A stretch of DNA of 64,000 nucleotides from Suillus spraguei (Eukaryota; Basidiomycota; Agaricomycetes; Boletales; Suillaceae): assembly GCA_016800925.1 (NCBI GenBank), contig JABCPU010000061.1, forward strand, positions 124,001-188,000, given 5' to 3'. The notes under the pieces were generated by a model that saw only the letters and a list, made by a program, of their open reading frames with translations, did no database searches and had not been told where the DNA came from. A program made the position numbers and the translations under genes. Positions 1 to 11,545 of this stretch are shown here, in pieces. Position 1 is the stretch's first letter. Each line of letters begins with the position of its first letter.

Positions 1-95
1 AGTAACTTGATCAGATCCATGAATATATGTGTACCACATACGATGAGCCTCGGGATCTTTCATTCGCGGTATATTGCTAATAAGGCATGTATTTA

Positions 96-788
96 TTACA
101 CGGTATTAGTACTGTCTCTTTCGTCATCCTGTAGACGCTTGAGGCAGTGAAACACAGCATGAATACCTTCTCGAACAGCATCCACATCCTCAGCCACAAC
201 CCTGCCAACGACCAACGAGCTCTTATCAGGATGCCACCGCAATATCGAGCTCCGTATCCTACTCCTCTTCGTGACGGTATTAGTCCTGACAGAAAGAGAT
301 TCGAACAGAAACTCTGAAATCGCAGGTAGCGTGAGAGCATCGGTATCTCTTGATGAAGGCGCCGTCCGAAGCGGCCACGGGATATCTGCGAATGCGAGAG
401 CCTTGTCTGATGCAGCTAGTGCCTTCCACCGCTCTTCGTACTCTCTCCATCTGTCCATTTTTATTTTTTCTTCGGCTTGTAGCTTGAGCTCTGCGCGGAT
501 ACGTTCTGTGCGGGCTTTATCGCGGCGCCCTTGGGCGTCGCGCAGAACTCCGCCCCCTCGAACCCACTCTATTTCGCTCTTCTCTATGAGCTCCCGCTCC
601 TTGTGAAGTCGATTGATACGCTCTTCATTGTGGGGCGGTTTCTCGGTATGCGTCTCGTCCCCTTTCTCGGGTGCACTTTTGTCGATGAATGTCTCTTGGG
701 TATTGGGAAACTGAGGTATAAATGCGGGGTATGATCTTGATGTGCCCGAGGTTGGAGGAGGAAACGCGAAGTACCCTTTTGTGCTCAT
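96..788 (-). CDS. NFKBIL1-like protein with a J-domain-like WHPDK motif
   Basis: A single-exon gene of 230 codons with an ATG at 788. Its central part (about residues 55-125) is highly charged and predicted helical (RERELIEKSEIEW, AEEKIKMDRWREYEERW), ending in FADIPWP. The C-terminal third holds ILRWHPDK followed by a helix ending in LKRLQDD. The order IPWP, then RWHPDK, then a terminal helix matches the C-terminal half of NF-kappa-B inhibitor-like protein 1, which in fungi occurs without ankyrin repeats. WHPDK resembles the HPD loop of J-domains, but no full J-domain is visible. The role of the fungal protein is not established; animal NFKBIL1 is nuclear and linked to splicing and inflammatory signalling. 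The next gene, QTRT2, is on the same strand. The family call is by motif only. Confidence 0.7.
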   Translation of the reverse strand: MSTKGYFAFPPPTSGTSRSYPAFIPQFPNTQETFIDKSAPEKGDETHTEKPPHNEERINRLHKERELIEKSEIEWVRGGGVLRDAQGRRDKARTERIRAELKLQAEEKIKMDRWREYEERWKALAASDKALAFADIPWPLRTAPSSRDTDALTLPAISEFLFESLSVRTNTVTKRSRIRSSILRWHPDKSSLVVGRVVAEDVDAVREGIHAVFHCLKRLQDDERDSTNTV

Positions 789-961
789 GCAGATAGACTA
801 GTTAATGCAGATGGACAACAAGGTTGAACATGTCTGTTGATTATGTCATCCTAGAAACGGAATCAAATCCTGACAACACCAAGTAGGAGTATGTATGCCA
901 ATCATGATGCATCATGACAAGAATATGTACCCAACGTTATTGTGCCGAAAATTACTGAAAC

Positions 962-2847
962 CTACTGTACTTCACTAGAATGTACCGATCGGATGTCCTT
1001 GTCTCTCTGTGCCTCCCGCGTCAATCTTCCTTTACCCCGTGCGTACTTCACATCTTTCCAGTTGTTCCGAGCAGTATGGAACACCGTCATAGCCCTATCA
1101 TATGCCTCTTCAAACCTTGTGACCTCTCTCCCAAAAATGGCCGCTGCTTCATCTTGATCAACATGACCCGAAAGAATTGTTCGCACTCCAGTAAGCAGAG
1201 CATCAAGGACGGCGACGTTATGTGCGACAAGGAGCGTGTGCGCAGACATCTCGTGGGTGTGCAAAAGGTGGTGCAGATAGGCTCGCGTGAAAGGAGGTAA
1301 GAATTGTTGCTGGCTCGTGCCGTCGTCTGCATGCGCCTGGTGCGACTGAACGTCAACTTTGCTATGGTGAATAGGAAACGCTGGAGCAACTGGAGAGCAT
1401 GCAGCGCAGGGGCAGATGGGCGTTTTAGACGAAGATGTTCTGTCATTGCCAGCGAGAAAGGCGTCTGCCAAACTAATGAAGTCGTGAGCGTACTTTGCGT
1501 CGTACAGGTTATGACCAATGTCGCGTTTACGATGGTCTGGACTACTGTCGTGCTCCTTAGGCACCGGAAAAATAAAATCGAAAGCTACTCCAATATCAGC
1601 TGCTTTTACGGCCCATCCCGCATCGAACACGTCGACTCCAATATCTCTGATCAAACGCAGGATTTCATGAGGGGATCGAACATCCGTGACAAGGCGTGGC
1701 TTCGCGATTGGGAGGGGATCCAATGATGCGTGAAGGAGCTCATTCAATGTAGTGGCTAGGGAAAGGGAAGAAAGAGGCTCGATCATGTCCGATGAGAGCG
1801 ATGTAGGCGTACCAGCCGTGTCAGGTGTTGGCGTTTGAGCTAATGATTCCGAATTCTGCAGAATCAGAGAGTTTTCTGCGATTTCGATGCCTCCGCCCCT
1901 GTCGTTGAGGGTTGAGGGACGAGCTGGTCTGACATGAAAGGTAGCTAGGTCAAATGCATATCCAGCTACTCCTTCATCCAAACATAGCAGTGGTTTCACG
2001 GCGTTTGCTTCTAGCCCATGAAGAGTCTCTGTAAGGCTATACGAAAAGGTTCTCCTTGCAGAGGTCGAGGTACCACCAACCATATGTACAAAGACATTAG
2101 GAATTGACTCCGCAGGTGAGTCATCCATCGCATTTTCAACAGGACGCAACAGATCCGCAAGCCAAGCCGCACTCCGCTCGATGCTCTTAGTCATGCGTTT
2201 CTGCGAGTGCGGGGGTGCAGTAAACGGCGTATCACTAAGAGCAAACGCGATATCAGGCTGCATCTTCAAAACATACGATCGCCAGTCTGCGGGCGTGACC
2301 TAAAAATGAAAATGAAAAGGTTTGACAGGGGAGACTCTACCTTCATAATCACCTTCCTCACGCCGCGCATGCATACAGCTGAGACATGCGAATTTCCATT
2401 TGGGGGCATCTCTCGGGCATCCAACGGATCGCGAAGCGAGAGCGAAACGATGTGTTTTGAGCTGTCGAATCCTAGGAAATTGTGCAGTGGTTGGGAGCCT
2501 GTTTGATAAGTGGGTACTGGAGGTGTTTGCTCGAGGCTTGATCCGCAACGTTATTCACCATGGGGATGGCAGGGTAAAATGGCTACTCACAAGGACTCGA
2601 AGGATACGTTGATCCAGCTGATGCCGTTCGCTGAATGAACATGGTCTCTTGAGAAATGCGGAACTGCACCACGAGATGTGCCGATGAGAAAATTGGGTGT
2701 TCGGATGTCGATGACATGGTTGGATGGACTATCGGACGGTCTCGTCAAGCACAGCCTACCGACGCGGGGTCCAAACTGTTTCCCCTGCTCCAAGGTGAAC
2801 GTGAGTTTAGGGAAACGTTGAGCGGCTTCAAGTTGTGTTTGAGCCAT
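962..2847 (-). CDS. QTRT2: Queuine tRNA-ribosyltransferase accessory subunit (QTRT2)
   Basis: Three exons on the minus strand: 2847-2591, 2536-2341 and 2299-962, giving about 596 residues. Both introns (54 and 41 nt) are GT-AG and keep frame. QTRT2 pairs with the catalytic subunit QTRT1 to exchange guanine for queuine at the wobble position of GUN-anticodon tRNAs; in animals the complex sits at the mitochondrial surface. Family marks: TSRGAVPHFSRDH near the N-terminus, LHNFLGF and SLRDPLDAREMPPNG in exon 2, and near the C-terminus the zinc-site signature CPCAAC followed by FTRAYLHHLLHTHEMSAH. The protein carries an insertion of roughly 80 residues (about 230-310) rich in Ser, Thr and Leu, compared with shorter animal homologues. 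An in-frame TTG lies two codons upstream; the ATG at 2847 was preferred. No frame break was seen. Confidence 0.9.
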
Positions 2848-3807
2848 AGTCAAGATGGATGCAGCGGCGTTCTTGGAGAACTATTATGATCTTGAAGCAT
2901 ACGAGTTATAGTGGGCCTGAACTTCCACATTCAATATATTAGATTATTATAGTTTAGACTCGTATTGAAAACTTGGACGGAACTTGGAATGAAAAATGTT
3001 GTCATGTGCTTATCGGAGTCCAATCGGAACCATTGAATACATTTTTCCCACCCCGCGGTGTGCCTGATGGCGGCCCATGATCGCGGTGAACACAACATTC
3101 TAGAATTTCAGACGAGTCATTTGGGTACATCAGTAACAAACGAAGATAAAATCTATAGAACAACAAAAGGCCATGCAGATTAAATATATATAAGAAAATC
3201 CACAAATTGCGGTAAAACTTGATGTCGAGCGCATAAGCACCCGAATGCAATGCAATGCCTGGATGATACATAAAGGCTGATTGAAATCGAGAAGATGAGA
3301 ACGGATATAATGCTTGATGATGTAATGCTTGTTTGATGATATATATGCTCGATGCCCAATATAAAATTAGGATGCTAAGGACAAGCGAAAAAATGCTTGG
3401 ATGACAGCTGCGAGGACATGTGTCAGTAAAAGATAGCCGGAGGGTAAGACAACATACATGTCAAAAGAAGGGGTATATCACTGCAGAGTATCGTTACGGA
3501 GGAGACACAGTTTCGGCTGCCAACTTCCTTGCGACACGCGGTGTAATGAAACAAGGACGAGATGCTCGATGCGGATTCCATTGAGACCAATGCGCCATCT
3601 TGAATCGCATGGAGTATTCGCATGCTTCTGTTTAGGTGTGAGTAAACTTCAGATGCGGTGCTCTTAGTAGGCTGACCTTGAAGAAAGCCTGAACGGCCCC
3701 CGCAACCTTGTACGCCAACATTTCACGCGTGTTTGGTGACCTTGTTTTTCTCCAATCCTTTGAAGCTATCTGCTTGGTAAATGATGGGTATCCAGGCCAC
3801 TGATATA
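2848..3807. other. Intergenic stretch, no gene seen
   Basis: Between the QTRT2 start and the end of the next minus-strand gene. No frame gives a credible protein. Around 3290-3360 there are imperfect short repeats of a TGCTTGATGAT-like unit inside AT-rich sequence. The part next to 2850 should hold the QTRT2 promoter. Confidence 0.6.
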
Positions 3808-5063
3808 TCACATCAATTTGGTAAGCAACGCTTGGCGAATACTTGAATGAGACAGATCCTCTACCTCAATGCGAATGGAGATCGTATCTCCGGACATGTC
3901 CGAGATGCGTTCATCACCAGCCTGGAGGTGGATTGTCTGCCGATGCAACAACTGTTCCAAAGGGATGCCGGCTCCCTCTGCGACGTTGAAAACGACTGGC
4001 ATTCCACTTCCGACGGTGAGATGGAACGCGTGGGTAGTCCCTACATTGTACAACTGTTGGGGAACCGTCGGACCACGGCCAGGAACGCTTGACGAGATTG
4101 GCAGCACGGCTGCACTACTCCCTCCGGACAACGGCAAAGAGTGAACGTCAGATGCCCGAGCGTGGCGGGGTGCAACCCTCCGTTCATGCTGCACGATGAT
4201 ATTAATGATTTTACACAAAAATTCAAAATGTTACACACTTGCACATCATCGGCTGAATATTCAAAGGGCCGCTTCTGCGATGGAGATATTGGGGACTGCC
4301 GGGAGCTTGTTCCTGCCGTAGAGTCCGGGCCGTAGAAGCCTGGGCTCTGAGACGCCCTGTTTAGGGGCGTTGCTGACGAGTGGCTGTGCAAGGCCACACT
4401 GCCTGATATCAGCGTCGAGGGACCGCTAATATATGTCGTCGTCATCGGGCTGTACCGTGAACTGCTTGAACTAATCATCGGGCTTGTGGCCTCCGTGGGT
4501 GGAGCGGGGGGTAATGTGATGGTCAGTGCCTCTGGGAGAGGCAGTCCTACAGGATTGTTCCTGGTACATTCCGATGCTGCAGGGCCCGACATCATGGTAT
4601 CAAATGATGTCTGGTACGGATATGCAAAGTCACCCATCTGGTGGAACGGAAGCTGATCGAAATTATGCTGTGGATACTAGAAACCATCCTCAGCAATAAC
4701 ACTCATCGCTTTCAGCCGGTAACTCACTGGTATATTCGGCGGTAAGCCACCCGCGAGGGGGCCATACATTTGAGCAGCATACATGTAATCGCCAGCGAGT
4801 CCATTTGGTACAAAATCCGGGGTCTGAATTAGGAGAGTTAGATATTTAGGTCAATTGATACCAAATGGTGGACGTACTTGATCATCGTTGAAACTGACCA
4901 TGTCACTAGGCGCATCCCCCATACCATGACCCTCGGACTGTGGTCCTGACGGTTGTTGCGGTTGAGTCCAGTGGTCGTGCAAATATGCTGGCAATGGAGG
5001 ATAGTCGTGTGCGCCACCGAAATCAGTGCCCTCCTCATCACTGTAGGGAGGGAAGCTATACAT
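3808..5063 (-). CDS. Low-complexity Ser/Pro-rich protein, unknown function
   Basis: Four exons: from 5063 (or upstream) to 4878, 4823-4728, 4676-4239 and 4188-3808; all introns are GT-AG, phase 0 and 50-55 nt. The first in-frame ATG is 5063, but the frame stays open to about 5108 and an acceptor-like TGTGAG lies there, so a short 5' exon carrying the true start is possible. The protein is about 366 residues. The first half is rich in Pro, Tyr, Ser and Thr (PPYSDEE, PPAPPTEATSP). The last ~100 residues are more ordered: YNVGTTHAFHLTVGSGMP, then LLHRQTIHLQAGDERISDMSGDTISIRIEVEDLSHSS. I do not recognise a domain. The compact C-terminus behind a disordered, acidic-aromatic N-terminus would fit a transcriptional cofactor, but that is a guess. 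Confidence 0.7.
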
Positions 5064-5109
5064 CGATATAGCGCTTTGAGTGGGTTTAGATGGCCAATAG
5101 TCGCTCACA

Positions 5110-7149
5110 ATGAGTTAAAAGAAGTCATGAAGCTTAGAGGGTGGAAAAGATGAGGATGAAGATAAGATGGGAAAACTGTGCAGTCCGTGATTTAAAGGAT
5201 GGCAATAGCCACCGCCACAGAGAGGATTTTGACGGAGCCACGAGAAGTTACGGAATATGAGCTTCGAGGGATCGGTAAAATGGCCAAAAAATGCAGTGCA
5301 GCCCACACATCCCAAAACAGCACTTGCAGTAGAACGGGAGGGCGGAGCGGTGGAAGTAAAGACTGATAAGGAATGGCGCCCAAAAGGTACATGGCGTCCG
5401 GGGGCTGTGACTTTCAGTGCCGACGAATATACGGGTTCCCTCTAAGAAACCGCACGGAAAAAAATGAACCGGGGCAGGCCCCAGGGCCAGTATGGGGGAG
5501 GGAAGACACAGCGGAATATTCGTTGGTAGGCTGAGTACTCAGCCCAACAATGGCGGAAAGTGCTACGTAAGGTCAAAGCGGAGGAATGTACCGCTTCATT
5601 AGTCACTGCCCTCAGGCTGGGCGGGGAACGTTATTGCACGAGCAACAACTTGACTCCAGGATATGTTAACGCGCGCACACTCCCGAGTAGGACAGCACTG
5701 GTATAATGGAATTATATTATGAGAAGGCCTCGGTACTCGTTCGAGTGGTAAGCCATGATAGCCTAGGAGTTAAGAACCATTAATGATCATCAGGAAGTAC
5801 AAAGACTTCCTATTAGAGAATTCAGGATATACACATTCACATATACCAAATTGACAACGCACATGTAAACAGCCATGGGATATATGCTTGAAAATGGATT
5901 GCAGAAGGCCCAAGCACAAGGTTCACGGTACATGTCGGATTGCGGGTGGAGTGTGCTGTAGTTGCACTGGATTTTTCTCTTTTTTTTAGAAGCATTCACA
6001 TGGCACTCTAGCGCATCATGATTGCAGGAGTGGCATCGACCAGTCTATGAGTCTAAGGACAGCGAAAAGCGCGAAAAGTGGTTGTCATCCGACATGCTAG
6101 CTCGGGGTCTGTGTGTTGTAGGTCCCAACAACTGTTACATAAGTCAAAATTTTAACACAGCGTACTCCGCAGTCGAAGTTCGGCACAGCTGCGTCTATTG
6201 TTCTTCAAGTTTAGTAGCGTCCTTTTTGAATGAACGATCTCTTACATTGGATTATTTGAGATTTCATCCCCAAGTAACATTATGTATTACGTCACCATTC
6301 CTTTCTTCTCCGCTAATCGGAGTAGAAATTCTACGTAGGCGTCGAAAACACTTTCCGCGGTACGTCTCACAAGTTACAACGTTTGCTCGGTTGAACAAAA
6401 ATGTTGGTTGCTTTGTTACATTGACAGTTTCACATAGGCCCAGTCAAGTCTGAACAACACCCAATCACATGCCAGGTCATTAATTAACCGCACTGTCCGC
6501 GCAGCATTCGACTCGAGCTTCCTCGATCGACGTGAAGGACTGCGGATGTGCCAGTGACTCACGGCGGTGTTCAAGTTCAACTCCAGCGTGCCACTGTCAA
6601 TTTCGCGATGTCCGACTCCAACCGTCAAGAAGCACACAGCCCATGCTGAAGAAGAGGTCGATCACGTCTAGACCAGAAGATCATCGCTTACGGAACGGTT
6701 TTCGGCGACTCATCCGTAGCTCGTCGTGTGATACAAAGTTGTACCTGACTCAGCGCCTGTCGCCCTCTGCCATGAACGCACCGCATCCTCAAGGGATGAT
6801 CAATGGATTTTGTGGACAGCAGTTTAAACTCTCGCATGCAAAACCTTGCCACAGAGCTATGCACTGATAGAGTGATGTTTGCATCCGAATTTCCAATTCA
6901 TGTCGCCAGAACCTTGTTCATACACGCAATTCAACAAATCAAGATATTAACATAAATGTCCTCGACAACAAAATTCCATCCGGTCGTCTCTAGCCGTCTC
7001 TTCATCATATGGCATGCGTCAATCGTGAAAACAAAGTACGAACTAAGTAATGAATGCGAAAGTATGGAACGCATAGAAGTATTGGTACAACATCAACATA
7101 GCTATCATGCGAGGCATCATCTGATCATGCTTCGATCCAATGTACCTTT
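5110..7149. other. 2-kb intergenic region, no gene supported
   Basis: Several open frames of 60-143 codons occur here, the longest on the plus strand at 6022-6453. None shows a domain, a convincing ATG context, or splice sites joining it to another coding block. The composition is mixed without obvious repeats. It probably holds the 5' region of the gene ending at 3808 and the 3' flank of the gene ending at 7150. Confidence 0.5.
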
Positions 7150-9007
7150 CTAATTCGACAATGTCGAATTCTTCATTCTCCTCAACCGAGGAATCACATC
7201 CCGGAGAGCCGCTGGCTCCCAGTCACCTTCGTGTCCCTGCATGACCATGACACTAGTCGTATCACTCTTGTCCTGTGCTATCGGAGTCGCACGCCCCTTG
7301 CCAGGTGTTGTTGTGGCTGATTGAGTAAGGATCGGCGAAGAGTTGTTCATACATGAGTAAAAAGACTTGGACTCGGATATTGAAGCGACAGACCGAGATA
7401 AACTCTTGGGTCTACGTAAACGAGCCATCGAGGGGAACGCCTTCTTGCTACTATGCGAGCTATCCCCACTTCTCAATGAAACGGCCGAAGAAGGACCCGA
7501 CCAACTTGACGGAGGAGTCCATGTCGGGGGTGATTCAGGGCCCGAAGTGGCTGAGGATTGCGTCTGATGCGAAGAGAATGTCGTTTGTGTGTTGATTTGC
7601 GATAAGGAGCACTCATTAGACGCTTGCGTCTGCAAGGGTGATAGTGATGGACGTCCAACCTCAATGCTTGGCGGGAGTGGAGGTGGTCTGGGGTCTGGGG
7701 ATCTGCTACCATGTGAAGGAACGGAGGGACTCCGACAAAGGACTGCCACGGGTTTATTGGACACCAAAGTGTTGGGTATGGGGAATAGCCCTGCCGGCTC
7801 AGTGGCTGGTGCTCGCCGAGTTGGTGTCTGATGTGTTGAGCGGGAGTTTGCGGAGAACGCTCGCGAAAGAGGTCGTTCATGAGTTATGATTACGGGTGGG
7901 GGCGAGGGAGAGACAACGACAGTTTCTGCTCGCTGGCGCTTTTTGCCCTTCTTCGGAATCATCTTGAGTGGTGGAGGTGGTTTGGGACGACCAAAAAATC
8001 CCTCGTCTACTGGGAACAAGGAAGCTGGCTCCCCAGTTGCGTGGTGAGGGCGAACGGAGGTGATAGAAAATCGCCTGTTCACGCCACTCGAGTCGCCATG
8101 GACTGCCCGAGGCCCTCTCGCCGGAAGGGCTGATGGAGGGGGGCAGTTCTGTCCTGACTGTGAAACGGGGGGATGATTTGCTACCGAGGGGGACGATGGG
8201 GTAGGTGGCTCTCTATTTGAAGTGCTACTGCCACCTGGGAAAAACCGCGGGGCCTCAGGCTCATTAGGAGTAGTAGGCACGGTAATTGGGATCTCCTCGA
8301 TTAGATCCACCTGACTGGGACCACTGCTCGAACAACTCGTTGGTGAGGGAGGTGATGGGTCAAACTGCACACCAGCGTAGGTGATATTCAGAATTGGCAC
8401 CTCAACGTTAACAGAATGGTCTGATGTCATAAGTGCGCTGCCTCGAGACGATTCATGCCTCGAGGTGCAACTCAAGTTGCGCGATAGGGAGCGTTGGAAG
8501 TGCATGTCCATCCGAGGAGATGGTGTCCTGTCTAACTGCGACAGCACCGTTTCGCTGCCCGTAACTTGAGGTTGCATAAGGACAACAGGATTCGTGAGTC
8601 CAAGTTCATGCAGATTGTCCTTCATGGACATGAATTGAGGGACGTTGGGGACAACGTTAACTCGGCTCTGAGGAAGATTCGGCGCTAAGGACTGTGGGTC
8701 TGAGTATACCCGCAATTGATCATATGCGAGTTCCAGCGACTCGCTGATCATGGTATGCGGGAGCGCTAAATGATGCAAATAATCAGCGCCTTTACTTCAC
8801 GCTCGATAGAGATCCATGATCTTTACCTTCTAGTGGTCTGGGTCGTCCTATCACAGGTCTGGCAGGCTTCTTGGGCGCGCTGGAAAAAAGATTTGAAAAG
8901 AACCCCTTCTGTCCCTTTCCCATCGGTTCTGGTTTTACATCCGCGCTCGCTGGCACCGTCGTGCCCGGTGTAGGAAACACCATCGAGAATATCGGTTCCC
9001 TGGGCAT
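7150..9007 (-). CDS. Large disordered Pro/Ser-rich protein, unknown function
   Basis: Two exons, 9007-8827 and 8765-7150, with a 61-nt GT-AG intron that keeps frame; about 598 residues. The start is the first ATG (MPREPIFSMVF) after an acceptor-like CAG, so an upstream exon is possible. Exon 1 carries a basic Phe-rich stretch (GQKGFFSNLFSSAPKK). Next comes a short ordered helix near residue 70 (MISESLELAYDQLRV), then some 450 residues dominated by Pro, Ser and Thr with poly-Pro runs (SPSPPPVII, PPPLPPS). It ends in a conserved-looking tail (EGDWEPAALRDVIPRLRRMK). Such a tail after a disordered body suggests a scaffold or signalling adaptor, but no known domain is visible. Confidence 0.75.
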
Positions 9008-9046
9008 GAGTAGATCTGATGCACGCAATTGATATATCAATGTCAA

Positions 9047-10313
9047 TTTTTTACGGCGACTTGACGTGGATTATGAGTCAGCGAGAAAGACTCTCACCTG
9101 CGTCGTCAATCAACTTCTCTGAAACCTAGCGTGTACGACCAGCGACGTCCTATGCGCTGTGTTTTTGGAGTCAAAGCAGGGGGAAGGGCCCAGAGACGCA
9201 AGCGAGGATAGATAATGGGTCCCGAAGATCAGAACCCGAAGTCAATGGTTTTAAAGCTGTCCTTTTGATATAGATTAACTATATATACGCTTGTGTCCCC
9301 CCTACTACCTCCTCGGGAGGGGGACCCCAAGCAAGAAGGATTTTAAATGACTGATGCCCGCAGCCTTGGATACCGATTCCACATCTGTTTACAGCATCGA
9401 GGCCTTGACTACGGCAGGGCGTGAAATGAACGTGGAGGAGTTGGGTTTCGCTGCCCGCGACCATCATATTCTTGCTGATGAGGCTTTGGGCGTTATGATA
9501 TCTGTCACAACACAATGGAACCGCAAGAGAGATGGAGATGCTTCATTTCATTCGCGAATGCTTGATACAGTCCGAGGAGGCCGGAAGTTGACCAGGTATC
9601 AGGATGGTGCTTGAATTACATACATATATCATATGTTACAGCCCAACGTTAAAACCCAGAGGTCGATGCTTGGGTGGCTTCTTGGTGGCTTCGGAATGAT
9701 GCGGGATACATGGGATGATGATGTGCTGGAATCAATTCAATTTGCAATGATAGAAATCAGAAGTACAGCTAGGCTTTGCCACATTGATGCAACCATGATT
9801 ATAGGCTCGAGTTGGCAGAAAACAAGCTGGTTTGCCTTGAACATACGAGGCCGTCAATGTGACCGGGAATGGGACAAGTTTGAACATAGGCCGTATTTGT
9901 GCATAAAGGTCATGTGGTAGGCACCCAATCATTTGAGTGGGAACAAAGTCGGAACCTATGTAGACGCCTTGCGGTTGCCGTCACCCGCTGCCACTGCACA
10001 GCCGATCAGTGGCTAAAAGCACTACTAGCGATATTATTGCTGCAGAGGAGAAAATACGGTTGCGATCGGCGATCAAAGGTTAGTTTGAACACACGACCAA
10101 CGCAATGACGTAGAAACCACAAAACTAACCCAGGATGTATTATGAACTGATATACTCATACGAGTTAGAGATAACAAAAGTGTCCATCAAGAAATGAATG
10201 CCAAAAGTTTTTGTAACAAAAAGTCCGTATCGACTGTTCATGAACGCGAGGCTGATGATGTGATTGACAATGTCTCCTAAACATGAAAAAAAGAAACTCA
10301 AATGCAACGTGTC
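9047..10313. other. Intergenic region, no gene supported
   Basis: Open frames at 9354-9614, 9633-9920 and 9732-9932 overlap on both strands, have no recognisable motif and cannot be joined by convincing splice sites. A pyrimidine/GT-rich stretch near 9290-9330 is unremarkable. I see nothing else. Confidence 0.5.
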
Positions 10314-11037
10314 TTATATTCGTCGCAAGAGAGCTGAGCCAGAAATGAACACCACCATCAAGGTAGCGATGAGGGCAACGAATGTGGGGTGGGTAATGTG
10401 TTGTGACACAGCGCCAGAACAACCTGCACAAGACCAGCCTTTTGGGACGAGTCAGTAAAATACGGCAGTTGTGTAGACGTCACCTACCGCTGTTGATGGG
10501 AGTGTAAGCCTGCGGGGTATACAACGCGAATTGCAGCGCGCTGTTGGGCGTGAGCACACCCGGTTCGCGTACAGCATCAGGCCCTCCATCTCCCCAAATT
10601 TTGAGGGTGTATTTTGCTTGAGCGAGCGGCAGATTGGGATGGGAGGTTTGATAGCTATATGGATCCCAAACAACACTGGTGGCAGTTCCGGGAATAACGC
10701 CATCGGTTGGGCCAACGGGGTATGTGTTTCCGTTCTCACAGACAGCGGAAACGGTCAGATGTGTGGGAGTAGCTAGGATGTAGCTGAAATTCCATCCGAA
10801 CGTGATGAACTGGCTCTGAGCAACCTTGAAATAAGAGGTTGACTGCTGTGGCGGCTGGGTGATGGTAAGAAGCCCAGCAGGAGCTGATTGGGGGATGGAT
10901 AAAAACGAGGAAGTCGCAGTATGTGAGCCTGACACGCTGGAGTTGGACTGAGTTTGAGATAGTGACTGAGATTGGCCCTGGGCCTGTCCTCCTCCTTGTT
11001 GTTGACGCGCTTGTAGGTAGTACAGCTCGCCGTCCAT
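10314..11037 (-). CDS. DUF7137-like secretory-pathway protein with C-terminal membrane anchor
   Basis: Two exons, 11037-10488 and 10438-10314; the 49-nt GT-AG intron splits a Gly codon and the 225-codon frame is intact. After a Gln/Gly/Ser-rich leader, a beta-rich module runs from about residue 65 to 180 (QFITFGWNFSYILATPTHLTV, WDPYSY, PLAQAKYTLKIWGDGGP, LQFALYTPQAYTPI). A WSCAGC motif follows, then a hydrophobic segment (FVALIATLMVVFISGSALL) and a basic end. This layout matches the fungal DUF7137 family, predicted to be extracellular or luminal single-pass proteins of unknown role. These usually begin with a signal peptide; none is present after the first ATG here, so an upstream exon is probably missing from my model. 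The IKS1-like gene starts about 0.5 kb away on the opposite strand. Confidence 0.75.
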
Positions 11038-11545
11038 CCTGAGCTTCAAATGACTATTAAAAATCAAAGGATAAAAGCAAACGAAGACGACAAGATAAGG
11101 TGACCACAGGCAACAAGGTAGGCGGGAACAAGCGGCGAAATCGCTGGAAAAACGCTGTTCGGGTCTGGCTGCTGTCTAGGCAATTCTTTTCTTCAGTTTT
11201 GACTTCCTTTTTGGGACGATGACTGGCAAAGCGCCTCAAAGATTATCCTTTCAAGGATATATATGCCATCATCGACTTTGCTCGAGCACTTCCACAGCCT
11301 TGAAACTACTTTCCCAACATTTACTTTGTGAAGCCAACATTACTTTAGCCTGTGCGATACCACTGACAAGAACACAGCCTTACAACAATACTACAACATT
11401 ACATCAATTGTGGAGTCGTGCAGGGGCTACTTGACGTATTATTATACCAGGTAATGTCTGTTAGTAAACGTAACTTCAAGTTCTTACCACGACGACCATC
11501 CAGAACCGCAGCTGTTTGGCCACTTGCCAGTCTCAGCGGTATACC
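11038..11545. promoter_or_regulatory. Divergent promoter region between DUF7137-like and IKS1-like genes
   Basis: Roughly 0.5 kb separates two genes read outward, so both promoters, and possibly the missing signal-peptide exon of the minus gene, must lie here. An AT-rich TATATAT tract sits near 11257-11265. No finer element can be assigned. Confidence 0.45.

Noticed and set aside
6022..6453. 143-codon open frame on the plus strand
   Set aside because: No domain, mixed composition, no splice sites or partner exons; likely chance in a 2-kb intergenic region.
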